This document shows, one piece after another, positions 6,961 to 15,465 of a stretch of 44,816 nucleotides of DNA. The notes beneath the pieces are model-generated. The model made no database searches. It was not told where the DNA came from and saw nothing but the letters and a program-made list of their open reading frames with translations. Source of the stretch: Ilumatobacteraceae bacterium (GTDB lineage: Bacteria; Actinomycetota; Acidimicrobiia; Acidimicrobiales; Ilumatobacteraceae); contig JABSQH010000020.1 of NCBI GenBank assembly GCA_013213745.1, forward strand, positions 30,772 through 75,587, given 5' to 3'. The first letter of the stretch is position 1. Every line of letters starts with the position of its first letter. Position numbers and translations under genes: made by a program.

Positions 6961-8556
6961 TCACGGCGTCGCGCCGAGGAGGCCGTACACGAGGCTGTCC
7001 TCGAGCGCCCGCCACGACGCCTCGATGATGTTCGGGCTGACACCGATCGTCGTCCAGTCACGTTCGCCATCGGTCGCCGTCACGAGCACGCGCGTGGTCG
7101 CTCCGGTGGCGCCGGCGCCGTCGAGGATGCGCACCTTGTAGTCGGTGAGATGGATGTCGGCGATGCGCGGATGCGCTTTGCCAACCGCCTTACGCAGCGC
7201 TGTGTCGATCGCGTTGACGGGACCGTTGCCCTCTGCGACCCACACGTGGCGTTCGGCGTCGTCACCGTCGCCGACCCAGACCTTCACGGTGGCTTCGGTG
7301 GAGAACTGTCCGTTGGGCAGTTCGTCGGTGATCACTCGCATCGACTCGACGCTGAAGAACTCCGGCACGCCGCCAGCGGCGCGCCGCAGCAGCAGTTCGA
7401 GCGACGCATCGGCGGCCTCGAAGTGGTACCCCTCGTGCTCGAGCCGCTTCAGCTCATCGATCACGTTGTTGATCGCGGCGCCGTCGAGCTCGATCCCCAA
7501 CTCGTCGGCCTTGATCTGGATCGTTGCCCGGCCTGCCATCTCCGACACGACAAAGCGCGTCCCGTTGCCGACGATTTCAGGATCGATGTGCTCGTACGCG
7601 TCCTTGCGGCGGGCGATCGCCGACACGTGCAAGCCGGCCTTGTGGGCAAACGCCGACGAGCCGACATAGGGCGCCTGCGGGTTGACCGCGCGATTGAGCG
7701 TCTCGGCCACGTGGTGACTCACTGCGGTGAGCCGATCGAGACGACCGTCAGGGAGACACTGGTACCCGAGCTTGACCTGGAGATTCGGGATCATCGTGGT
7801 GAGGTTGGTGTTGCCCGTGCGCTCACCCAGGCCGTTGAGCGTCCCTTGGACGTGGCGAGATCCGGCATGCACCGCAGCGAGCGAGTTGGCGACCGCACAC
7901 CCCGTGTCGTCGTGGCAGTGGATGCCGATCGTGACGTCATCGCCGACATGACCGCGGACCTCGGCGACCACGCGGCCGACCTCGTCGGGCAACGTCCCGC
8001 CGTTGGTATCGCAGAGCACGAGATGTGTCGCCCCGTTCACGATCGCGGCCTCGATCGCCCGGAACGAGAACTCCGGGTCGTCGCGGAAGCCGTCGAAGAA
8101 GTGTTCGAGATCGACCAACACCCGTCGCCCAGCGCCGTCGAGGTGGCGCACCGAGTCGGCGATCATCGCTTCGCCCTCGTCGAGCGTGGTCCGCAGCGCC
8201 TCTTCGACGTGATACCGAGAACTTTTGGCGACGATGCACACCGCAGCGGTGTTGGCGTCGAGCAGGTTTTGCAGGGTTGCGTCGTCGTCGACCTTGCCCT
8301 TCGGGCGGCGAGTCGAACCGAACGCCACGAGGGTGGACGTCGCCAGATCGAGCTCGGCCGACGCGCGGGCGAAGAACTCGATGTCTTTCGGATTGGCCCC
8401 GGGCCAACCACCTTCGATGTAGTGCACACCGAGGTGGTCGAGCTGTTCGGCGATTCGCAGTTTGTCGTCCACCGATGCCGAAACGCCCTCTACCTGGAGG
8501 CCGTCACGCAATGTGGTATCGAAGATCTCGACGTGTGAGTGGTCGAGCGAGGACAT
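6961..8556 (-). CDS. cimA: citramalate synthase
   Basis: Condenses pyruvate and acetyl-CoA to (R)-citramalate, the first step of threonine-independent isoleucine synthesis; LeuCD and LeuB then carry the product to 2-oxobutyrate. The protein has 531 residues: HMGL-type TIM barrel with VEIFDTTLRDGLQVEGVS at the N-terminus, HCHDDTGCAVANSL (metal-binding HxH) and GTLNGLGERTGNTNL, then SAFAHKAGLHVSAI and a C-terminal LeuA-type regulatory domain. The length and GLQVEG motif fit the CimA branch and not LeuA. AAGGAG lies just before the ATG. An Ile-codon leader peptide and terminator lie directly upstream. Confidence 0.92.
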   Translation of the reverse strand: MSSLDHSHVEIFDTTLRDGLQVEGVSASVDDKLRIAEQLDHLGVHYIEGGWPGANPKDIEFFARASAELDLATSTLVAFGSTRRPKGKVDDDATLQNLLDANTAAVCIVAKSSRYHVEEALRTTLDEGEAMIADSVRHLDGAGRRVLVDLEHFFDGFRDDPEFSFRAIEAAIVNGATHLVLCDTNGGTLPDEVGRVVAEVRGHVGDDVTIGIHCHDDTGCAVANSLAAVHAGSRHVQGTLNGLGERTGNTNLTTMIPNLQVKLGYQCLPDGRLDRLTAVSHHVAETLNRAVNPQAPYVGSSAFAHKAGLHVSAIARRKDAYEHIDPEIVGNGTRFVVSEMAGRATIQIKADELGIELDGAAINNVIDELKRLEHEGYHFEAADASLELLLRRAAGGVPEFFSVESMRVITDELPNGQFSTEATVKVWVGDGDDAERHVWVAEGNGPVNAIDTALRKAVGKAHPRIADIHLTDYKVRILDGAGATGATTRVLVTATDGERDWTTIGVSPNIIEASWRALEDSLVYGLLGATP

Positions 8557-8584
8557 GGTGCTCCTTGATGGTGTCCGGGAAATG

Positions 8585-8608
8585 AAAAAGCCGCCCCGAC
8601 GGGCGGCT
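8585..8608 (-). terminator. intrinsic terminator of the cimA attenuator
   Basis: On the minus strand, AGCCGCCC (8608-8601), loop GTCG and GGGCGGCT (8596-8589) form a perfect 8-bp GC stem ending in five Ts (8589-8585). It sits 28 bp before the leader stop and about 30 bp before cimA, so transcription ending here would silence cimA. Confidence 0.8.
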
Positions 8609-8613
8609 TGACG

Positions 8614-8635
8614 AACACACGGCGGGCCGCGTGTT
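8614..8635 (-). promoter_or_regulatory. leader hairpin upstream of the cimA terminator
   Basis: AACACGCGG (8635-8627), loop CCCG, and CCGTGTGTT (8622-8614) pair over 9 bp with one G-U. The stem begins immediately after the leader-peptide stop codon, where a stalled or released ribosome would decide whether it folds. This is the pause/alternative-hairpin position of classical attenuators. Confidence 0.65.
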
Positions 8636-8683
8636 CTACAGAATAATGATGATCGCTGAGCGGTGCGTGGAGCGGTTCATCAT
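8636..8683 (-). CDS. Ile-rich leader peptide of cimA (MMNRSTHRSAIIIIL)
   Basis: A 15-codon ORF (or 14, from the second ATG) ends in ATC ATC ATT ATT CTG TAG: four consecutive isoleucine codons and one leucine codon directly before the stop. It is followed by a hairpin and a T-tailed terminator just ahead of cimA, whose product starts isoleucine synthesis. When charged tRNA-Ile is scarce, ribosomes would stall on the Ile run and let transcription continue. There is no Shine-Dalgarno, and the first ATG falls about 7 bases after a possible -10 box, so it may be read from a leaderless mRNA. Not the whole regulator by itself, but the sequence logic is textbook. Confidence 0.85.
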   Translation of the reverse strand: MMNRSTHRSAIIIIL

Positions 8684-8689
8684 CTCGGT

Positions 8690-8718
8690 ATTGAACCGGA
8701 CTCGGCCACCGAACGCAA
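8690..8718 (-). promoter_or_regulatory. candidate cimA promoter
   Basis: TTGCGT (8718-8713), a 17-bp spacer and TTCAAT (8695-8690) on the minus strand. The expected start of transcription, about 7 bases downstream, coincides with the leader peptide's first ATG at 8683. Both boxes match consensus only partly, so this is inferred mainly from position. Confidence 0.45.
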
Positions 8719-8854
8719 GGCGAGATGCCACGAGCAGATGTGAGCCCTGTGCACGAAGGTGTGCATGAACGGTGGTTTTCGGGTGGACGACGACAGGTGT
8801 CCTGGGGGTAACGAAGAAGTTTCGTGGATAACCCTGTGATTTCAGAAATACCTC

Positions 8855-8883
8855 TTGACCTGGGGTTTTGTGCGGTCTTAACT
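8855..8883 (+). promoter_or_regulatory. sigma70-like promoter for the candidate structured RNA
   Basis: TTGACC (8855-8860), an exact 17-bp spacer (8861-8877) and TTAACT (8878-8883). This is one of the best promoter matches in the window, lies in an AT-richer patch of otherwise GC-rich DNA, and points away from cimA into a region with no credible protein gene. The predicted start is near 8890. Confidence 0.6.
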
Positions 8884-8889
8884 AAGTGT

Positions 8890-9528
8890 CGTCCCAGCAA
8901 GCGCACGGATATCGGGACTGCGAGGAGGGCTTCGGCCCCGTCCCTCGGAGTTGTGATGAGCGAGAGCGGTGCGGGGGCAGGACAAGGTCCACCGACCACC
9001 TCCAACCGGGTGTCGTTCGCCTTTCGGGGCAGCGGGACAACGAGGAGTCGGCGGCGAGCCGGGTACCCGGGTAACCGGGAGCACGGAGCGGCGTCGGGTC
9101 AGACCGGGTCGTCGAGAGATCGGCGGCAACGGAGGCCTGCTGGGTTCGTCGAGTAATCGGCGGATGCGGTGAGGAGACCGAGTCGGCACGGTTCGCCGTG
9201 TCGGAGACGGGCTGTGGAACGGAGCCGACGGATCTGGGGTCACCCCAACTGGCCTCGGAGAGGGCGGTTCCGCTTGGCACCAGGACCGTTGGCTCGGGCA
9301 ACCGGGTCAGCGTGACCAGTGACAAATCGGGTCGGCCGACGGGAAACCGTCGAACCGAACCGCATACGCGGCATCGCCCGCCGTGCGCAAGCACGACGGG
9401 CGATGTAATCGGTCGAGTCGAAGGCTAGCGCCCGACGTTCGATCGATGGTGGATCTGTCCACGGCAACGCCCCGGAGGGAGCGCCCGGCTTCGGTCGAGC
9501 GCAACCGACGGGGCGTTCACCGTTTTCC
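8890..9528 (+). ncRNA. candidate large structured non-coding RNA, family unknown
   Basis: About 640 nt between the sigma70-like promoter and a terminator-like hairpin, with no convincing protein gene on either strand. It contains a series of hairpins: 8927-8938 GGGC(UUCG)GCCC; 9185-9202 with a UUCG loop; 9235-9247 TGGGG/CCCCA; 9305-9317 GGTCA/TGACC; 9337-9352 CGACGG(GAAA)CCGTCG; 9372-9405, 15 bp with one mismatch and a GCAA loop; 9449-9462 GTGGA/TCCAC; then the terminator hairpin. UUCG, GAAA and GCAA are stable tetraloops only when read on the plus strand. I looked for RNase P, tmRNA and SRP RNA landmarks and did not find them. Ends are approximate. Confidence 0.5.
9466..9526 (+). terminator. 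terminator-like hairpin ending the candidate RNA
   Basis: AACGCCCCG (9466-9474) pairs perfectly with CGGGGCGTT (9509-9517), enclosing a GC-rich loop of 34 bases, and is followed by CACCG and TTTT (9523-9526). The T-run is short and offset, so termination efficiency is uncertain. Confidence 0.4.
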
Positions 9529-9614
9529 CGAAAAACCGGGGTTTCCGTGCGATTTACGCACGCCGTCGCGAACAGAACGGTGAGGACCGACGCGTCGGGG
9601 CGTGGCGCAGCTCG

Positions 9615-10529
9615 CTAGAGCGTCTCGCACCAGTCCTTGTAGCGGTCCTCCTGGCGGCGGATGGCCCGGTGGAACACCTCGGCGATCGCCAACGTCATCG
9701 GACCGGGGCACGGGATCGAACGGTCGTCGACCGAGTTGATCGAACTGACCTCGGCCGCCGTGCCACACACGAACGCCTCCTCGGCGATGTACAGGTCACT
9801 CCGGGCAATGTTGTCGACCTTCACCTCGAACCCGAGATCCTGCGCAATGACGTGCACGGAGTTCTGAGTGATGCCCTCGAGCGCACCCGCCGAGATCGGC
9901 GGAGTGAGCAGCGTGCCTTGACGGGCGACGAAGATGTTCTCGCCGGTGCACTCGGCGATCAGACCGTTGGGGGCGAGCATGATCGCCTCGTCGTAGCCCG
10001 CGTTCAGCGCCTCGACCTTGGCCAGCGACGAGTTGACGTAGTTCCCGGTCGTCTTCGCCGCGGGCGGCATGGTGTTGTGATCGTGACGGGTCCACGACGA
10101 GATCTTCATGCGCACGCCCTGCTGCACGGCGTCGTCACCGAGATAGGCGCCCCACGGCCAGCAGGCGATCGCCACGTCGACCGAGCAGGGCAACGTGTTC
10201 AGACCCATCTCGCCGTAGCCGAGGTACGCCAGCGGGCGGATGTAACACGACGGGAGGCCCGAGGCCGCGACCGTCTGCTTGGTTGCGTCGATCAACTCGT
10301 CGACGGTGTACGGGATCTCGAACCCGACGATCTTGGCCGAGTCGAACAAGCGGCGGATGTGGTCGGTCAACCGGAAGATCGCCGGTCCATCGCTGGTCTC
10401 GTAGGCGCGAATGCCCTCGAACACGCCGGTGCCGTAGTGCAGCGAGTGAGTCAGCACATGCACCTGGGCCTGATCCCAGTCGACGAACTCACCGTTCATC
10501 CAGATCTTCTCGGTCGGTTGGATGGGCAT
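9615..10529 (-). CDS. ilvE: branched-chain amino-acid aminotransferase
   Basis: PLP enzyme for the last step of Leu, Ile and Val synthesis, 304 residues. Fold-type IV signatures: KIWMNGEFVDWDQAQVHVLT, HSLHYGTGVFEGIRAY, GNYVNSSLAKVEALNAGYDE with Lys in the PLP region, LIAECTGENIFVARQG and a C-terminal CGTAAEVSSINSVDDRSI. ATG at 10529 gives the normal N-terminus MPIQPTEKIWMNG; the longer frame to 10565 would overlap leuB. It lies 4 bp after the leuB stop, so the two form an operon. Its stop codon falls inside a short tRNA-like sequence. Confidence 0.93.
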   Translation of the reverse strand: MPIQPTEKIWMNGEFVDWDQAQVHVLTHSLHYGTGVFEGIRAYETSDGPAIFRLTDHIRRLFDSAKIVGFEIPYTVDELIDATKQTVAASGLPSCYIRPLAYLGYGEMGLNTLPCSVDVAIACWPWGAYLGDDAVQQGVRMKISSWTRHDHNTMPPAAKTTGNYVNSSLAKVEALNAGYDEAIMLAPNGLIAECTGENIFVARQGTLLTPPISAGALEGITQNSVHVIAQDLGFEVKVDNIARSDLYIAEEAFVCGTAAEVSSINSVDDRSIPCPGPMTLAIAEVFHRAIRRQEDRYKDWCETL

Positions 10530-10533
10530 GGGC

Positions 10534-11526
10534 TCAGTCTCCCACGCGGGCGGCAATGGCATCACCCACGGCGGCTGTGGAGCCGTCGACGGGGTCGTCG
10601 CACGCAGCGCGGATGCGTTCGGCGGCGGCGGTCTCGCCGAGGAAGTCGAGCATCAACGCCGCACTGAGAATCGCAGCGGTCGGGTTGGCTTGGCCGGTGC
10701 CGACGATGTCGGGTGCCGACCCGTGCACCGGCTCGAACATCGACGGTCCCGAGCGCGCTGGGTTGAGGTTGGCCGACGACGCCAGGCCGATCCCGCCCGA
10801 CACTGCCCCGCCGAGGTCGGTGAGGATGTCGCCGAAGAGGTTGTCGGTGACGATGACGTCGTAGCGGTGCGGATCCTGAACGAAGTAGATGCATGCCGCG
10901 TCGACGTGGTTGTACGCAGTGTCGATCGCGGGGAACTCAGCCGCGACCTCATCGAAGGTGCGCTGCCACAGATCGCCGGCGAAGGTCAGCACGTTCGTCT
11001 TGTGCACCAAGGTGACGTGCTGGCGTGGCCGAGTGGCGGCGAGCTCGAAGGCATAACGAATGCACCGCTCGACGCCGAGTCGTGTGTTGACCGATCCCTG
11101 GGTGGCCACCTCGTTCGGCGTGCCCTTGCGCAACACACCGCCTTCGCCCACGTAGGGCCCCTCGGTGTTCTCGCGAATGACGACGAAGTCGTGTGGTTCG
11201 CTGTGGCCGGGCGCGGTGCCGACGAACGGCCGCTGGTTGACGTACAAATCGAGGTCGAACCGCATCTTGAGCAACAGCCCTCGCTCGATGACGCCCGGCG
11301 CCACCTCAGGAGTCCCGACCGCTCCGAGCAAGATCACGTCGTGCCCACGAAGTTGGTCGAGCGTTTCATCGGAGAGGATTTCGCCGTCGCGCAAGTACCT
11401 CGATCCGCCGAGCTCATAGTCGGTCGTGTCGATCTCCACCCCAGCTGCCTCGACCACCTTGAGCGCCTCGGCGATCACCTCCGGTCCGATCCCGTCGCCA
11501 CCGATCACTGCGATGTCATGAGCCAT
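10534..11526 (-). CDS. leuB: 3-isopropylmalate dehydrogenase
   Basis: NAD-dependent oxidative decarboxylase of leucine synthesis, also needed downstream of citramalate for isoleucine. The 330-residue protein carries [58 protein letters not shown] and [20 protein letters not shown], then [20 protein letters not shown], the substrate- and NAD-binding blocks of the family. It is first in a leuB-ilvE operon and divergent from greA, with a 60-bp gap. No leader peptide was found ahead of it, unlike cimA and leuA. Confidence 0.94.
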   Translation of the reverse strand: MAHDIAVIGGDGIGPEVIAEALKVVEAAGVEIDTTDYELGGSRYLRDGEILSDETLDQLRGHDVILLGAVGTPEVAPGVIERGLLLKMRFDLDLYVNQRPFVGTAPGHSEPHDFVVIRENTEGPYVGEGGVLRKGTPNEVATQGSVNTRLGVERCIRYAFELAATRPRQHVTLVHKTNVLTFAGDLWQRTFDEVAAEFPAIDTAYNHVDAACIYFVQDPHRYDVIVTDNLFGDILTDLGGAVSGGIGLASSANLNPARSGPSMFEPVHGSAPDIVGTGQANPTAAILSAALMLDFLGETAAAERIRAACDDPVDGSTAAVGDAIAARVGD

Positions 11527-11586
11527 AGCCGGCGAGCCTACGGGGACAACCCGCCCGAATCCGGCGGACGGTAGCCTTCTCCGACC

Positions 11587-12036
11587 ATGACGGCACAGAA
11601 GTTGTCACGAGCTGCATTCGATCGACTGCAGGCCGAGTTCGACGATCTCACCACGCGCGGTCGCATCGACGTGGCCAACAAGATCGAACGGGCCCGCGAG
11701 GAAGGCGACCTCAAGGAGAACGCGGGGTATCACGCGGCCAAGGACGAGCAGGGCCACATGGAGGGTCGCATCCGTCAGCTCGAGCACCTGCTGGAGAACG
11801 CCGAGATCGCCGACGACGCAGTCGTCTACACCGTGGTGTATGCGGGCGACTCCGACGACATGGCCGAGCGCTACCTCATCGGCAACATGGAAGAGCACGT
11901 CGATGGCGCCGACGTGATCAGTCCGTCGTCGCCGCTCGGCGCGGCACTCGATGGCGCAACGGTCGGTCAGGACATCACGTATGACGCGCCGAACGGCGCG
12001 CTCACCGTGCGCGTAATCGCGGTGGACACCGTCTGA
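11587..12036 (+). CDS. greA: transcription elongation factor GreA
   Basis: Rescues backtracked RNA polymerase by stimulating transcript cleavage. Length is 149 residues. Residues about 1-75 form the antiparallel coiled coil, including the tip with acidic residues ([20 protein letters not shown], the D/E pair that acts in the polymerase channel). The rest is the FKBP-like C-terminal domain ([20 protein letters not shown]). Transcribed from a short gap shared with leuB. Confidence 0.93.
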   Translation: MTAQKLSRAAFDRLQAEFDDLTTRGRIDVANKIERAREEGDLKENAGYHAAKDEQGHMEGRIRQLEHLLENAEIADDAVVYTVVYAGDSDDMAERYLIGNMEEHVDGADVISPSSPLGAALDGATVGQDITYDAPNGALTVRVIAVDTV

Positions 12037-12067
12037 GACCGCTTCGGCCACCTCTACCCTCGGTTCC

Positions 12068-12943
12068 ATGACCGACGCCGCCTGCGACACAGATCCGTGG
12101 GCCGACATCGTCGTCCCACCACTCCCCCACGGCCGGTTCGTCGAACTCCCTGACCGTGGCACCGTGCTCGTGCGCGACTTCGGCGGCCCGCCGGGAGCCC
12201 CCGTGCTCGCGCTGCTGCACGGCTGGACGGCCACCGCCGACCTGAACTGGTTCCGGGCCTACGAACCGCTGGGCGAGCACTATCGGGTCATTGCGTTCGA
12301 CCACCGCGGCCACGGGACCGGCCTGCGCCCGAAGAAGACCTTCCGGCTGGAGGACTGTGCCGATGACGTGATCGACGTCGCCACGATCCTCGGCATCGAC
12401 GAGCTGATCGCAGTCGGATACTCGATGGGCGGGCCGATCGCCCAACTCGTGTGGCGCCGCCACCCCGAGCGAGTCCGCGGGTTGGTGCTGTGTGCAACGG
12501 CGCCGTACTTCTTGGGGCGTCGCGAGGAGCGCCTCTCGTTTCTCGGCTTGACGGGCCTCGCAGCAATCGCTCGAGTGACGCCCGAGCAAGCCCGCACCTG
12601 GCTCACCGACCAGTTCTACCTCCAGCGGCGGGCCGAGATATGGGAACCGTGGGCCGTACGGGAAGCATCGCGTCACGACTGGCGGGTCGTGCTCGAGGCC
12701 GGTCGAGCAATCGGTGCGTTCTCCTCACGCGAGTGGATTTCATCGGTCGACGTCCCCACCTCGGTCGTGATGACCATGCGTGACTCGGTGATTCCGATAC
12801 GACGCCAAACACAGCTGTTCGAGCTGATCGACGGTGCCGTTGCGTTTCGAGTCGACGCCGACCACGATGCGGTCGTCGCCCACGCCGATCAGTTCAACCC
12901 GACGCTGCTGCGCGCCGTCCGCTCGGTGGTCGAGCGCTCGTGA
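12068..12943 (+). CDS. alpha/beta hydrolase
   Basis: Serine hydrolase of 291 residues. LALLHGWTATADLNW supplies the oxyanion-hole HG motif, YRVIAFDHRGHGTG follows, and the nucleophile elbow is GYSMGG (Ser about 119). A His near the end (VDADHDAVVAHADQFNP) is the likely catalytic His. No signal peptide. The substrate is unknown. Its stop overlaps the GTG start of the ABC1 kinase in a GTGA, so the two are probably co-translated; alpha/beta hydrolase and ABC1 kinase pairs suggest a lipid- or quinone-related role, but that is inference. Confidence 0.85.
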   Translation: MTDAACDTDPWADIVVPPLPHGRFVELPDRGTVLVRDFGGPPGAPVLALLHGWTATADLNWFRAYEPLGEHYRVIAFDHRGHGTGLRPKKTFRLEDCADDVIDVATILGIDELIAVGYSMGGPIAQLVWRRHPERVRGLVLCATAPYFLGRREERLSFLGLTGLAAIARVTPEQARTWLTDQFYLQRRAEIWEPWAVREASRHDWRVVLEAGRAIGAFSSREWISSVDVPTSVVMTMRDSVIPIRRQTQLFELIDGAVAFRVDADHDAVVAHADQFNPTLLRAVRSVVERS

Positions 12944-14427
12944 AGCGAACCACAGCAGTTGTCGCCGCGGCGGCCCTCGCCGGCGTTGCCGCCGTCGCGC
13001 TCGCCCGATGCGCGTCGACGCCGACCACAGGGCTGGGAGCCGGGCGGCTGGGGCGCAACGCTCGGCTGGCCCGGCTGGGTGCCACGGTCGGCGGAACATA
13101 CGCGACCACCGCGGCCCGCAAGACCTTTGCCTCGGCAGAACGGCGAGCCGAGCTCGATCGGTCGCGCGAGATGGCCACGGCCCAGCAGGTTGCCAACGAA
13201 CTCGGGCAGATGAAGGGTGCGCTGATGAAGCTCGGCCAGATGGCCAGCTACCTCGACGATGGCGTTCCGGAGCCGTTACGGCTGGCACTCGCGGAACTGC
13301 GTACCGACGCCCCACCGATGGCGCCTGCGCTCGCTCGCGAAACAATCGAGTCAGAACTCGGCGCCACGATCGAGGAGCTGTTCGTCGAGTTCGACCACGA
13401 GCCCATCGCTGCCGCCTCGATCGGACAGGTGCATCGGGCCATCGTCATCGACCCTGAGACGGGCGCTGAACGAGCGGTCGCCGTGAAGATCCAGTACCCG
13501 GGCGTGGCCGAGGCGATCTCGTCGGATCTGGCCAACGCCGACCTGCTCGGTGCGCTCCTTCGCCAGGGTTTCGGCGGGCTCGATCCGAGCGAGATGGTCG
13601 ACGAGATCAAGGTGCGCATCACCGAGGAGGTCGACTATGCGCGCGAGGCGGACAATCAGCGGGCCTTCGGCGAGTTCTACCGCGGCCATCCCTTCATCCG
13701 TATTCCGGCGGTGATCGACACCTACTCCACCGACCGCGTGCTCACCACCGAACTCGTCGAGGGATTCGGATGGGACGAGCTGATGCGGCGCAGCCAGGCC
13801 GAACGCGATCACGCCGGGGAAGTGATCTTCCGGTTCGTGTTCCGCAGCTTGTATCGCATGGGCACGTTCAACGGCGACCCTCATCCCGGGAACTACGTGT
13901 TCCACGACGACGGCACCGTCAGCTTTCTCGACTTCGGACTCGTCAAGCACTTCTCCGAGGCAGAGCTGACGACCTTCGCATCGATGGTCGAGGCGGCTGC
14001 CGTTGATCACGACGACGAGCGTTTTCGCGAGATCCTGGAGACTGCCGGCATGTTGCAGCCCGACGCACCGGTGTCGACCAAGGACGTCGGCGAGTACTTC
14101 TCCCACTTCTACGACACCGTCCGCAGCGACCGCACCATGACGTGGACGCGCGAGTACGCCAACTCGATCGTGCGCCACACGTTCGATCGCACCAGCCCGA
14201 TCAGCCAGTACGCCACCGTGCCCCGCGCCTTCGTGTTCATCCAGCGCATCAACCTCGGGCTCTATGCACTGCTCGGTGAGCTCGGGGCGACCGGCAACTA
14301 CCGCCGCATCGCCGCAGAGCTGTGGCCGTTCGTCGACGGCCCACCGTCGACACCGATGGGTGTTGCCGAGGCCGAGTGGCTCGCCCGACGCTCGGCCGAG
14401 CGCACACTGCCGCCCGCAACGGCCTGA
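12940..14427 (+). CDS. ABC1/UbiB-family atypical protein kinase
   Basis: Member of the ABC1/ADCK/UbiB kinase-like family, linked elsewhere to isoprenoid lipid and quinone metabolism. It has 495 residues. An N-terminal hydrophobic stretch (about 1-25) may anchor it in the membrane. The family-specific KxGQ motif is in MKGALMKLGQMASYLDD, the Ala-rich nucleotide loop in AAASIGQVHRA, the ATP lysine in AVKIQYPGV, the catalytic segment in NGDPHPGNYVF and the metal-binding DFG in FLDFGLVKHF. All key residues are present. The GTG start overlaps the previous gene's stop. Confidence 0.9.
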   Translation: MKRTTAVVAAAALAGVAAVALARCASTPTTGLGAGRLGRNARLARLGATVGGTYATTAARKTFASAERRAELDRSREMATAQQVANELGQMKGALMKLGQMASYLDDGVPEPLRLALAELRTDAPPMAPALARETIESELGATIEELFVEFDHEPIAAASIGQVHRAIVIDPETGAERAVAVKIQYPGVAEAISSDLANADLLGALLRQGFGGLDPSEMVDEIKVRITEEVDYAREADNQRAFGEFYRGHPFIRIPAVIDTYSTDRVLTTELVEGFGWDELMRRSQAERDHAGEVIFRFVFRSLYRMGTFNGDPHPGNYVFHDDGTVSFLDFGLVKHFSEAELTTFASMVEAAAVDHDDERFREILETAGMLQPDAPVSTKDVGEYFSHFYDTVRSDRTMTWTREYANSIVRHTFDRTSPISQYATVPRAFVFIQRINLGLYALLGELGATGNYRRIAAELWPFVDGPPSTPMGVAEAEWLARRSAERTLPPATA

Positions 14428-14447
14428 TCGCCAGTAGCGTCCCGTCG

Positions 14448-15446
14448 ATGCGCCGGACGCTGCCCCTCGCCGTTGCTGCCGTTCTCCTCGTTGCCGCCTG
14501 CGGCAGCGACGACGACTCGTCGTCTGCGACCACCGCAAGTGACACAGCGACCACCAGCCCGACCGACGACAGCACGACCGACGACACGGTCACGACCGAT
14601 GGCGACGAAGCGGCCGAGCCGGCCGGTCCAGAGTGCATCGAAACCGGCGGCACACTTCCCGAACCCGACTTCGGCGACGCGGGACCACCTCCGACCAACC
14701 CGGACACTCCGGAGGTGTCGATCCCCGACGAGTTGCCGACCGAACTCGGCGTCAATGTGCTCGTCGAAGGCGACGGTCCGGCCGCCGAGGCAGGCGACAC
14801 CGTGATCGTCGACTACATCGGCGTGCGTTCCCGAGACGGTCTGGAGTTCGACAGCAGCTACGCCCGCGAGCCGTTCCCTGTGGTGCTCGGCACCGGCAGC
14901 GTGATCCAAGGGTGGGATCAGGGACTCGTCGGCGTGAGCGCGGGCGACCAGGTGCAACTCGACATCCCCAGCGACCTGGCATACGGCCCGACCGCGCGCA
15001 GCGAGGTGATCTGCGCCGACGAGGATCTCACCTTCGTGGTCGACGTGCGCGCCGTCGTGAAGCCGGCCGACCCGGCCGACGAGCCGAACGAGGCCGGCGT
15101 CGAGCCGTCCGAGGGCGCAACCGAGGTGACCACCGTCGACCTCCGTGACGGCGATGGAGCAACCCTCGAGGAGGGCCAGACCGCGGTGATGCACCTGGTG
15201 TTGTTCCGCGGCGACACGCTGGTGGCGCTCGACACCACCTGGGCCAGCGAAGCGATTCAGATCCCGATGGTCGAAGGGGCGACGATCCCCGGGTTGATCG
15301 AGGGGATGGAAGGAATGCAGGTCGGCGGCCGCCGGGCGATCATCATCCCGCCCGACGATGCGTTCGGCCCCGAAGGCAACCCCCAGCTCGGGCTTCCTGC
15401 CGGCGCCGACACGGTGATCGTGGTCGACCTGCTCGGCGTCTACTGA
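14448..15446 (+). CDS. lipoprotein with two FKBP-type peptidyl-prolyl isomerase domains
   Basis: Predicted surface lipoprotein of 332 residues. The start at 14448 gives a signal peptide MRRTLPLAVAAVLLVAACGS with lipobox VAAC, followed by an acidic Thr/Ser linker. Domain 1 (about 100-205) has GDTVIVDYIGVRSRDGLEFD, VIQGWDQGLVGVSAGDQVQL and IPSDLAYGP. Domain 2 (about 225-332) keeps IPGLIEGMEGMQVGGRRAII and IPPDDAFGPEGNPQLGLP but has a weaker first half, so it may bind rather than isomerise. Downstream of, and possibly co-transcribed with, the ABC1 kinase gene. Confidence 0.88.
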   Translation: MRRTLPLAVAAVLLVAACGSDDDSSSATTASDTATTSPTDDSTTDDTVTTDGDEAAEPAGPECIETGGTLPEPDFGDAGPPPTNPDTPEVSIPDELPTELGVNVLVEGDGPAAEAGDTVIVDYIGVRSRDGLEFDSSYAREPFPVVLGTGSVIQGWDQGLVGVSAGDQVQLDIPSDLAYGPTARSEVICADEDLTFVVDVRAVVKPADPADEPNEAGVEPSEGATEVTTVDLRDGDGATLEEGQTAVMHLVLFRGDTLVALDTTWASEAIQIPMVEGATIPGLIEGMEGMQVGGRRAIIIPPDDAFGPEGNPQLGLPAGADTVIVVDLLGVY

Positions 15447-15465
15447 CCGACGACGCGGTCACCCG

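Noticed and set aside
7150-8538. 462-codon plus-strand frame opposite cimA
   Set aside because: It exactly mirrors cimA and reads as an arginine/valine-rich shadow with no motif.
8882-9394. 170-codon minus-strand frame, and overlapping plus-strand frames, upstream of cimA
   Set aside because: No family similarity, low-complexity Ser/Arg/Pro composition, and simultaneous long open frames on both strands; the region has better RNA-structure signals.
8890-9528. RNase P RNA, tmRNA or SRP RNA
   Set aside because: I looked for the RNase P GAGGAAAGTCC core, the tmRNA GGTTTCGAC start and tRNA-like end, and the SRP GGAAG/AGCAG loop; none is present in either orientation.
9596-9630. complete tRNA-Pro gene
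   Set aside because: Only a 5'-half-like sequence is visible; the following bases are ilvE coding sequence without anticodon or T-arm.
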